Shown here in pieces: positions 44,201 through 56,200 of a stretch of DNA of 64,000 bases. The number at the start of each line of letters is the position of its first letter. Position 1 is the stretch's first letter. Under the pieces are notes generated by a model. The model was given only the letters and a program-made list of their open reading frames with translations, did not search any database and had not been told where the DNA came from. The position numbers were made by a program, and so were the translations under genes. The DNA comes from Trichobilharzia szidati (Eukaryota; Platyhelminthes; Trematoda; Strigeidida; Schistosomatidae), in NCBI GenBank assembly GCA_944472155.2, contig OX235279.1, positions 55,525,564 to 55,589,563 on the forward strand, given 5' to 3'.

Positions 44201-47200
44201 TAAAAGTGATGGTATATGATCAATTGGAATACAAACGTGCAGCTGAGGCCCGATATTTCACTCGGAATGCGGGTAACCAATAATGTAATTAAGATAACTG
44301 TTTGCTTTACTCTTTTTATTAAATCGTTCGACATCCGTCGATTGCTTGGCTTCTAATTTTCATCTGTGTGGTAAGAAATTTGTTAATACTCAAAATACAC
44401 ATATGAAACTTGTATTAAAATTATGCTATAGAATATTTTACCTCAATATTCAACATTTCAATCGGTAAGATAACAGCAATCGGGTCGAGATTATATTCAT
44501 CATCCTTCAGAAATTCACTGAGTTCATCGTCAACATTTGAAATACAATGTAGCAGACAACTTGGATTTTTCTCATTAAATAATAAAACGTACGGCAAGCA
44601 ATGCAAAATAAAATCTATTAAAGCACGTTTAAGATTTTGTTGATCAGAGTTCCTAATCCAATCAGTGTTCAACACCTGAATGCAGGCCTGTAAAATGTGC
44701 ATATATTAAGAAGAAAAATAGTATTAAGTGGATTAAAGTAAAAGTCATTTTTTCCACTCAGTGATAGTGAATACTACGATTCCATTATAAACCGGACTAA
44801 AGTATGCGCTGTATTTAATCATACGAGGACACAAAATAATACTCACCGTAGAGAAAGCGCCTTTGACTGACTGACTGGTTTCAACATAGAACTTTGCACA
44901 GATATGCACCAGTTCGAGCTGCAACACTCCCTCTATGTACCACACAAAGCAAGTGAAGAGAGTTAAGAGAGGTCCAAAGGAGAGATAATAAACAGAAATA
45001 TGAGGCAAAAAGAATAGTGATGTGGAAGAACAATGGAGTTTTATTGGATACTATAAATCACAGAGAGTGAATGCATCTGCGCCAGTGAGAACGATTTTGC
45101 CATATCACCGATTGTCTCTAGCCATTGGTTTCTACCGTCTCGAGGACCCCAACCAGGAGGTCTACACCTTCCTACGTCACTTAAACTAACTGTTGTGGAT
45201 TTCACTGATTGATGCCATGTTTTGGTTTGACCACCACTGGCTAACTCTTATCCAACCTGATCCATCCTATGTCAGCTAACATTGCCCGTCGAGGAAGGTG
45301 ATGGCTAGGCATACGTAACACATATCCTAACCATCTCAGTCGATGTAGCTTAACAGTCTCGTCGATTGATTTCCCCTCCTTACCTAGCACTCGACCGATG
45401 CCTCACCTCAATATTGCTCACCCTATTATACCACTTCACACAGGAGATAGAACGCAGGCACCTATGATCAAAGACAGCTAGCCTTTTCATGTCTTCCACC
45501 TTCTATGACCATGTCTCACAGCCATAAAGGAGGACGGAGAGGACTGTTGAGCAGTACACACGCCCTTTGGTCGATAGCTGGATATCATGTCTACACCAGG
45601 ATGGCGTAAGTTGACACATGCGAAACGAGCCTTCTGTATCCGTGTTGAGATTTCGTCAGCGATCAGTCTGTTAGGGCTGATGCAACTTCCCAAATAAGTG
45701 AAGTGGTCAACACGCTCTACCACTTCACTCCCTAGCTTTAAGCTAGGAATCAATGTAGTCCAGTCCTGTAGCATCATCTTACATTCGATAGTAGGAGCGA
45801 ATCGCATGCCGAACATCCTCACATTGCAGCTCAAAGCGTTCAGAAGACTCTGCATCTTGTCAGCGTCTTCACCTAGGAGGGAAGACTACAATCATCTGCA
45901 TATTCTAAGTCAACGAGATTATTTCCTGGTAACAAGTCAATCCTCGAGTTGCTGAAGTCAGTTAGGGTTAACTCCATTAGTATATCTATGATGAAACTAA
46001 ATAGAAATGGGGACAGTGGGCATCCCTGACGGACACCACTGGTTGTCACCACTTCAAGCAACAACTCACCATAAGCTCTCACCTGGTTGACTGCATGAGT
46101 TCGAGTAGAGTGCCTTGATCAGTGCAATGTATTTTCTCGGCATTCCCTTTGCAGCCAACCATCGCCATAGTACCTCTTGGTCGACAGAACCGAATACCGC
46201 CTTTAGGTCAAGAAATATAACGATTGGTGAACGCCTGTAAGTATGCCTATGTTCCAGAATCTGTCGAAGAGTGAAGATATGATCAATACACCCTCTTCCT
46301 GGTCTAAAGCCTGCCTGGTTCTCTCGTGTTTGTTCCTCTCGTGGACCGCTTAGTTTACGCATTATTATGGAGCCTAGAACTTTAGATACCGTATCAGTCA
46401 AGCTTATCCCCATGTGATTATTACAGGAACAATTGTCTCTCTTCTTGCACATCGGGATAAGCAATGACTTACACCAGCCCACCAGGACTTCCTCTGATTC
46501 CCAGACACAGCCTTATACCTTAGTTAACGCAAGCAGTAAACTGTCGCCACCGTCCGTGTGTACTGCTCAGCAGTCCTCTCCGTCCTCCTTTATGGCTGTG
46601 AGACACGGCCATTGAGAGCAGAAGACATGAAAAGATTAGCTGTCTTCGATCATAGGTGCCTGCGTTCTATCTCCTGTGTGAAGTGGTATAATAGGGTGAG
46701 CAATATTGAGGTGAGGCATCGGTCGAGTGCTAGGTAAGGAGGGGAAATCAATCGACGAGACTGTTAAGCTACATCGACTGAGATGGTTAGGATATGTGTT
46801 ACGTATGCCTAGCCATCACCTTCCTCGACGGGCAATGTTAGCTGATATAGGGCCAGCCTGGAAAAGAGCTAGCGGCGGTCAAACGGAAACATGGTACCAG
46901 TCAATGAAATCCACAACAGTTAGTCACTGCTAGTCGCTTTTGTAGCCTACCACTATTCACGGTCGTTGCGAAGGCTTCCTTCCGTTTGAGTAGCTTTCGC
47001 TCCTTTCATATTCGGAGCTCTCCGGAATCATTCTTTTTGCGTCGATCATTTTGGATGAGGTGGTAGAAATCCACTGGCTCTTGCTGACTTTCGGTTTCAG
47101 ATTATTAACAGCCTGCACAGCTGTGTCTTTTTGGGCACTTCGAACAAGCTACAAACCTTCATCAACAGCTGTCTTCGCTCAATACTCAAGATCAGATGGC

Positions 47201-50200
47201 CGGAAAAGATCAGCACCAGGGATCTCTGAGAACGAACCAACCAGGAACCAATTGTGGACAAATATGCAGGGAGAAATGGAGGTGGATTGGCCACACTCTG
47301 GGAAAACCATCGAGTGACATCATATGCCAGACCATTGCTCGAGTGGGACCCGAATGGGAAGCGTCGAGTTGGTCGTCAATGCGAGGGTGACATGGAGGAG
47401 GTCATGTGAATAGCAGATTAAAGCATGTGGGGAGACGTGCAGTCAGGTAAAAACGCTGGCGGAGAGCTGAATGCAATGGAGACGTGCGTTTGAAGCCCTA
47501 TGTTCCTCGAGGAATTAAATGAGATAATAATAGTAATAATACAGATGTGTCTACAACTAACTGTATATTGTTCCAGGCTTCCTCAGGAGGAGTATTGCTG
47601 TCGACCTCACATACTCGTTTCGCTATTTCTTCCTTAAATAGGGACTCGGTGTTTTGATCCGGTTGGGGGCGTAACTGCCGAAAGCTTTTTGTGTCCGTTT
47701 AATCGTAAGCATTAATGTGAGCAAACCAGGGAGTGATCGGAGTCTGGGTTTGTGTTCCAGAAGAAAAGGCAGTCTTCTACTAACCCTCGCCAGACCCTAT
47801 CGCTAAGTGGTCTATTTGATTTGGTGATGGAGGTTAGGCAATGTCTGTCTTTGTGCCTAAAGTTAGTGCTGACTAAGAACAGGTGACTATCTGAACAGAA
47901 CTGTAGAAGATGATCACCACTAGGATTCGAACCAATGGTCCATTCTTTGAAAATCAATTGACGAAAAAAATGAGTGATATTGGCACATAAATAAGAGGAA
48001 CTAGGAAGCTATTTTCTCTCAGTCTGAGAACTCTTAAAAGTTAGCGTCTAAGACTTACTGAAGCCTCGTTGCCATCCAGCCACGGATTCGGTCTCTGTCA
48101 ATACGTAAGGTGACAGAACCACTTCTGACTTGGAATTTAATATCAATTATCGGAACAACAGGTGTAAATTTTAAGACAAACAACGATATAAAATCCTAAA
48201 TAATACTTGCCAATATATGAGTTACCGAGGGATTTTCAATCGCAATAACTTTAAATCAGTACCCGTACAACAACTTTTTCCTCAAGAAAAGACTTAATAG
48301 AAATAATAATACGATAGTATTTGTTCTATCCATAATTTACTCAATGTTACTAGGACTATAAATTTAACAGTGAACTGGTTGACAAAGGTTTGCCTACCAC
48401 CAGTTTGCATAATCTCTAACTAGCTAAATGTTTTCAGGTTAACAGGTCGTTTATCCAGAGCAAACAATTTCAAAACATAAACCTGATACAATATGAGCAC
48501 CGAAATATAAGCCACGCCAAGTAATGAATCAATGAAAGAAATGTAAAATAGTTCATGAAAAACTAAATGAAAGCAGGTGAGTATACTTATCAAGAGCATT
48601 CAAAGAAGCGTTCATATCTTCACATTACTGCCAGAGGAAAAGTAAGGGACTGAAGCATGTTCAACACTAATCTCGAATCTAAGCCATGTGTGATAACATC
48701 CAAGGCCACTGAGAGCAATAATCGCTTAAACCCTAACACATGCTAAGCTAATACAACTAACCTTCATCCTACGATAACACATCATGAACTGACTAGCTTT
48801 CTTCTTTTCCATCCCAATCTTATAGTTACCTAACAATGAATGATATGGAAGTCTCTGGGATAATGTCCATAATACATCGAATTTGATATAAGATAGCATC
48901 AGTGACTGAAAGATGATCTTTTCTGGCCAGACTAGCGGCGCAAGAGGTGGTCCAAGTTGGTATATGCCTCTCTGACTTTCACCATACCAATTGAAATTTC
49001 ATCTGTCATACATTCACTAGTACTCGCACAACTATCTAGATAAATCAACTTGTCGATTACCTGTAAAATGAGAGAGTAAATGCAGGTACAAGCTCCAAAC
49101 AGCAGGAACTTTCACCTGGAAAGTGCAAAGCACATAACATACTTACAGACACTGATCCCAAACTGATTAAGTGGGAATTGGGTAGACTGAATGTCATCGC
49201 ACAATAAGACGATATCGTCTACATACCCATGGTTGAAAAGTCCTTCTCCGGACACCATATCCACACTAGCACAATACACACTTCGATGCTGACTGCAAAA
49301 TATTATCGATAGCAAAGTTAAAGAAAAATGGCAAGATTGGAAAATCCTTTCTAACCACGTTACCGGGTGTGAAAAGGATAATGTGGTTGTCATCATCTTA
49401 CTCTGTACTGTAACTGAGGTGTTTTTACATGGGACTTTGAAGATGTTGGTAAAACCCTCAGAAAACTTTTTTGGTCTGCAATACACTTCACGGTGTTCGA
49501 ATAACTGAAGAAGGATGAACATGTAGTCGTAGACGAAGCCCAGTTTCCTCTTCGTTTACCAGTTTTTCAGGCGTTTTATAAAGTTTGCAAATTATCATGC
49601 GACTGGCAACATACAAACACTTTAACGACTACCACAAGGGTTCGTAAAGCCTTTTTAAAAATTGAAATAATGATTGCTTCATCCCAGATTGATCGGACTC
49701 AATCTACCGAATTTCCACAAACAATCTCGTCAGTTCTATGATTAGAGCATCACCATTATATTTGGAAGAACTGAAAGGGTGAGTTGTCTAGACTGAGAGC
49801 CTTATGGCGTTTGAGTACTTGGACTTACTTCCTTACTGACGCACACTTCGTTAGGTGAATTGATTGCAACCAACTATAGAGCACTGTATACTAGAGTAGT
49901 GAATGCTGATAATGTAGACCAGCCAGCTCTGTCGAGCGTTACAGGTGTCTTTGGACGTTGTTAATCCGCATATCATCTGCTTCACAAACTGTCTGTTTGA
50001 CACCATGCTGCTTACTACCAGTGACTTTGACGAGTTGGAAGATAATTTAAATACTGCCAGAAGTACTCACGATCTGATTACTAGTGTTCACCATTCTTAC
50101 ATAACTGGTGTGCTTTAATGACGAAGGTTATTGTACTCTTTACCTCTCGGAGTGGATCAACCAATACCAAGAACTGTCACAAACTCATCTTTTTAGCGGA

Positions 50201-53200
50201 AAGCTTTTCAAAGCCATCATACCCATTTTCATGGCATTTTATAAGTGTACTTAGTGTTCTTCTATATTTCATTGGGGGATCAGTAGATAGTCAGATATTC
50301 AGCTGCAGTAGTAGGTGCAACCCATCTACTTACATAAATCTGTTTATGATGACTGCCGAAACGCAAAGGTTGGTCACACTGGAAGTATGAATGGAATTTA
50401 GACGACTGGTCCAGGAGGAGTGGCAATCCTGAATGTACTCCCACTCTCGGTAGTTGATGGTAATGTGAATCCATCCTCCAGACAGAGGAAGTCAATTAAC
50501 ACAACAGCTATGGTTGTTTCAGAAATTTGATGCTCGCCAAAAATACTTGTGGTAAATGCAAAGCTACAAAATACGGTCTCAATCACCTAAACAAGTCTCA
50601 TATGCACCTAGACGCCCGATCAATATTTTCAAGTTCCTAGATAGTACTATAATACCTGTAGAGAGAGATTGATTGTGGTCAATCAGATAATGATAAGACA
50701 TCTCTCATAACACCTAGACGCGATCTATCGACGCGTAAACAGAGATGCCTAAAAATAAATAGCTCTCAACCTAGTTAACTCCAAGCACAATACAATATGA
50801 CATAACAGCGTAGAAATGAATGTTACTGAGCATCCAGTTGAGTAATGCAGCTTCGCTTTATTCCTTAGTGCAACAGCCACACTTGCTAATGTCACAGAGA
50901 CGGAGGATAAGCCCATGTGAAACACCATTTTAGATGATAGATAGGGAAGTTATTCAAAGCATTTTACTCAGATATTGTATGCGATTGTGAAATTTGCAGC
51001 ATACAGTGATAGCGAGGTATACCAGAGTTCTGACTAAGCCTGAATGCTGTCTGACTCACATAAATGTTACATACAGCAAGTTTCTAAATAATACCTGGCG
51101 TCCGAACGGTCGCTAAATATGGAACTGTAGGTTACCTTCTGATAACAACTAATTAGCGACTCAAAACAGTACAGACAAAGATTTCAAAAAACAATGAACA
51201 GTTGGAGAAAATTAACTAACTAACAGACGTAAGGATGATAAAGATAAAACAAGACAGTTCATATATAGGACTAGCAGGGACAATATAATGATAACTGATT
51301 AAATCACCGAATGTACCACTGATCAATTAGCAGATGCGATAGTTTGTGAGTGTAGAGATGAGCTGAGCTTTCGAATGAATTGTCGTTTCATTTTTTTATA
51401 TGAGGGTTGAGATACTGCTCGGACGTCCAGATTGAAACAGGTGGTTGCTTCAAGGGATAAGCCTTTGACTTGAAGTTTCACACAGAACATAGCAGGCCAA
51501 CGTCAAGAGCTGCTTTCGTGTGGTTATAACTAAAACAAGTTAGTTTCTTACAGATAATGGAACCCATAAGTACCATTTGTTTGGGATCAGGGTTTCCCAA
51601 TTCACCTGAATGAATTCATCATAACGACAAGCAGGCTCAACTAAATAGGTGGATACAGTGTATCAGTTATTTTATTCTCCTGCAGTACATTTGGCTTTCA
51701 GGAAAGCAGAAACTCAAAACTAAGGAATATAACTTCCAGTATCCGGCAAAACATGAGTTTGATCATAATGGTTTAGTGTTTACCAAACTGGAAATCAGTT
51801 TGGTTCTCCTCTTAAGAAAGTTTATGGTAATTCATCACACTTCAGAATACAAAAAATGTTCCAATGCTTTTTTAAATTATGCTATAACAAACTTTCAACG
51901 GAAACTAACGTAATGTAGGAAACCACTTGACTTAAATTACTTTTATATTAGCTGATATAAAGAAATGTTGGTGACAACCGGAAAACAAACTCACGGTGTT
52001 TAGTAACTTCAGATGTGGAAATCGATCAGAACTTAGTAGTTTTGAATTTAAAATACGCTGCTCAACAACACAGAGTAGACGTAGACAAAGTGCAGTCGTA
52101 TTCTGCAAGGACAGATATTCATCCATTATCAACGGATCCACTGATAATTTCATAGCACCCTCATGCCATGTTGATAAGAAGCTGATTACCAGACCAGTAG
52201 CAGTGTAGATATAATTCAATATTGTAGACCCATAAACTGGTTCAGAAGTCAAGTTAAAGAGTGTATCAGTGCCTTGGTATATTGCATCCAAGGCTCTCTG
52301 TAAACAAGAGCAATAAACTGAATATAATTCCATATTAGATAAGTTTATTTTAATAATCACACAGTGTTGCAATATTAACAACTGGATGACGTTTCGAGCA
52401 TAAATTATTTCTCATAATCATATCAATTTAGTCACACGTTTTCACAATTTCTCTTATATATATTTTCTCTCTTTCTGTCACTCTAACTTCTCTTTATTGT
52501 TTGTTGCCACTTTCCATATCTCCAGTATAGGCGTTGAGTCATTCCAATTGCACGTGTGCGGTGTTGAATCGATAAACAAAGCTTCAGTGGTTAACGTCTT
52601 TCTCCACCTAACTACATTACTTTTCAATACTCTCACCCTGCTCCACCCCATTTTGTGATTACGTGCAAGTGAATGGGGTGCAACGGCTGAGCTTTTTTCT
52701 AGGTTATTTAAGTTAGCAGGGTCAATTATTCTAGGATAGTAAGCAATATCAACCACAGGCTTAATTAACATAATGTACATCTTGCCTGACTGGTTTATCG
52801 GCGTGAGTAAAAGCGTATCAGTTCATCAAAAGGCAACAAACTGAAGTGGAAAACAATTCATTGGACGAAAGCATACGGGAAACAGAGCAATTGGATGAAA
52901 CTTAATGAGGATTTAGAGAACCTGGAAGATGATAGGGAGTGATTGCTTTTCCTCATCAAGAAAGATTTCGGACTACACCGATAACAATCTCCAACAAATG
53001 ATTCTAAAAATCCCGAGGCCCCCACCCAGACAGATATCAACCTCACTCCATGGTTGGTGCCCTGTCTTCGGCATGCATAACTAAGTTCCTACCCATCTCC
53101 ATCAATGCCGCTTCACAGACTCATCGACTGACTTGCCCTCCTTATTGTACACTCTAAACTCAATATCATTATTACTGACCTGAGATTGAACAAAAACTTA

Positions 53201-56200
53201 TATTATCAAAAGCTGCTAATTCATTTCTTCAATCTCCAACAGTTATATCCTAAAATATATGAAATAGGACAAAAAAAATTTTGCAGTGAACACACGTCCT
53301 TTGATGGACGGCAAGATATTACGCCAGGGCCAAAATTAACACAAACTAACAAGTGCCAAACGAGCCTTTTGTATCTGTGCTGAGATTCATTCGGTAGCGG
53401 TAGTAATCACAATCATTTCACTCTCTAACCTCAAACTAGGGGTTGGTGGAAACCAATCCTGAAGCATCACCTTAATTTAACAGGGAATACTGATACCAAA
53501 CATTCTTTTATTTCTACACAAGATATTCAGAAGACTATATTTAGTTAAATTCTTCGCCAAATATGACAATAACATCATCTGTATGTCTTAGATCAAAAAG
53601 ACTTTCCCTGGCAGCAGGTCAATTGCCCAAAACATGGGAATCAATGAAGGTCGCATCCACTAGTACATCTCTAAGCAAACTTAATAAGAGTGGCAATACT
53701 GGACATCCCGCCAAATATCAGTAATTTTGGTCAATTTAACTGATAACTCTGCATAAGGTCTTATACGACAGTATAAGCCTGGACATAGTACCTTGATTTG
53801 TAGAACATAAGTTCTCGGCACTTCTTTTACAGTCGAACATTGTCATAGCACCTCTCCAACAACAGAGTCAAATACCGTTTTCACATCAAGAAATATGTCA
53901 TGTTTAACGAATTCCTATATGCCTGCTAATATCTTCGTTAATCCAGCTAACAGGTCATTACTATCTTTGAAGTCTAACCATCAGCTCCTGCCATTTTACC
54001 TTTACTTGATTTCGGCCAAAGTTGGAAGAGTGACATCTACATCTTATCTACATTGCTGTTGAATGGCTGGCTACTAGTTTGTAGCTGTGGGCAAGTTATA
54101 CTGCTTATTAATGTGTTTTGCCAAACGTTCAGGTCATGTCTCCGATCCTTCTCAATTAATTTACCGTATTATTTTGGGAGCACTTTTTCTAACGAACCTA
54201 TCACTGATATCAATTTCTCTATCCTCTTTCTTCACCCACCTACCCGCCCCTGCATTTTAGCGGTCGCTGAGATGACTTTCAGTTAGCTTATACTTGAACA
54301 GTTTTCACTTCTCGTCACGTTTAGAATTAGTCTACTAACATCAACCATTTCTGATCACACAGCAAAAACCAGCTTCCATTTATCGAGATTTTGTAGCAAG
54401 TAATCAACAGTAATTTCCACCGCTTATATGGCAGGTTGGATATAATGCCATGATGAGTACTACTATCACTCTAGGATGTGCTTAACTACACACACACCCT
54501 AAATATAGAATTAATTTCCCACCGACAAGTTGGATGTTCCCTAGATCACGGTCACAGCCATACTCGTGCATGGAAGGAACACCAATCTTTCAACAAGCTT
54601 CTCCACTGGTCAATATGTATCCACTATTGAGTCAAAGTACAATCTGACCAGATAGACTAAAAATACTAAATATAAATGTGATCACTGAATGTCACGCAGG
54701 AATACACAGCCAATTGAATAGACAACCAATGGCAACTAACTGTTGAATTGCTAAGCAAAAAGCATACCATCTGCTAAAAAATGTTCAATTATGCTTGTCA
54801 ATGTTATTTTTTATTTAACTTGTGACATATAACACACCTGAAACAACCTAATAGAATAAAATAATAAAATTAAAACTGATAACTGACCTGTTTTCCGTAT
54901 ACATCGGTTAGCTCCACAGCGCTGCACAGAATGTGAAATACACGATGAACAACAAGAGGTAAGTAAGCATGAAAACTGGCAAACAGTGATCCTAATGTGT
55001 AGCTAAAAAACAGAAAAATCAGTAGGTGGCAGAGACGAATTACCTTAAAATAGATACTAATCGGTATGCCTCCTTCAGAGTAGTCAACTCGACAGGTGAA
55101 CAAAGAAACTTTAGTTCATTCGACTACAAAAACAATGATTATATAAATAAAGATCAACTATCTTACTAACCTCATCATGACAGACAACACTTTTTGAACC
55201 GGCAGGTGCTTTCAGTTTCCAATGGAAATCATGAGAAACCTTCTGATCAGAAAGCTCCATAGCGCCTAGTAAGTCTGGAAGAAATCAATACGTAAAATAT
55301 GTCAGACAAAATCATAATTTTTACAATGAGGACATTAATTTTCAAAGCAGGAGTTCTATTAAACGTATACTAGCCTCTATGTTTGCAGTAAATTTAATAC
55401 TTTTTAGAAAACAGCATCTGAATACAGTTGGCAATACAATAGAACGAGTGATAACTTCTCCATTTATATATTATTTCATAATTACAACAATACAGAAATC
55501 GTATTAAATTTCAATAAAATAAACAATACTAGTGTGGTGGTGTGATACAGATAATGCGTGCCAACAAAATGTTATTCTCACATGTTTCCACACTTCAGTT
55601 CGGCATGAACAACAGAATACGATATATCTATTTGAACATTATATTTGATGTTAGAGACAGAATACTTTCCCACAATTCAGTAGTGCATTGGCGACATAAT
55701 ACTATGTATGTTTAAACATTCTGTTTGTTGTCGTCTGATGTAAGCCGAAATCACAAGCTCAGTGCCCGACCGAAAGCTGCTACCTTGACGTGGTGGTCGG
55801 GCTTGAACACCTCGATGACCCAACAAGCTATACTGGCTGGAACTTATGTTGCTGTAGGTCCTACCATGCCAGAAAGGTTGTTTGGATAGCGGTTAGACAA
55901 AAAGCAGTTACCCAACCCAATCCTATGACTCAAAATAAATCACAAAATATCATGCCTGATCGGTCGGGGCCCGGATTAACAACGACAGCGCTTCCTGCTG
56001 CCCTGTCACAGGGCAGAAGTGATAAATACGCTACTGAGACACACCAAATAAAAAAGAACAAACAAAAACAGGCCGTGTGTGACCGGCCTCAAGCAGTTGT
56101 CCCCTGGGCTCTGCGGTCACGCAACCAACTTCCACGGTGTGGGCAGCCGGGAAGTAACAATCGCCCTCACAATCCGAAGTGCATGCGAAACCTCTCTAAT

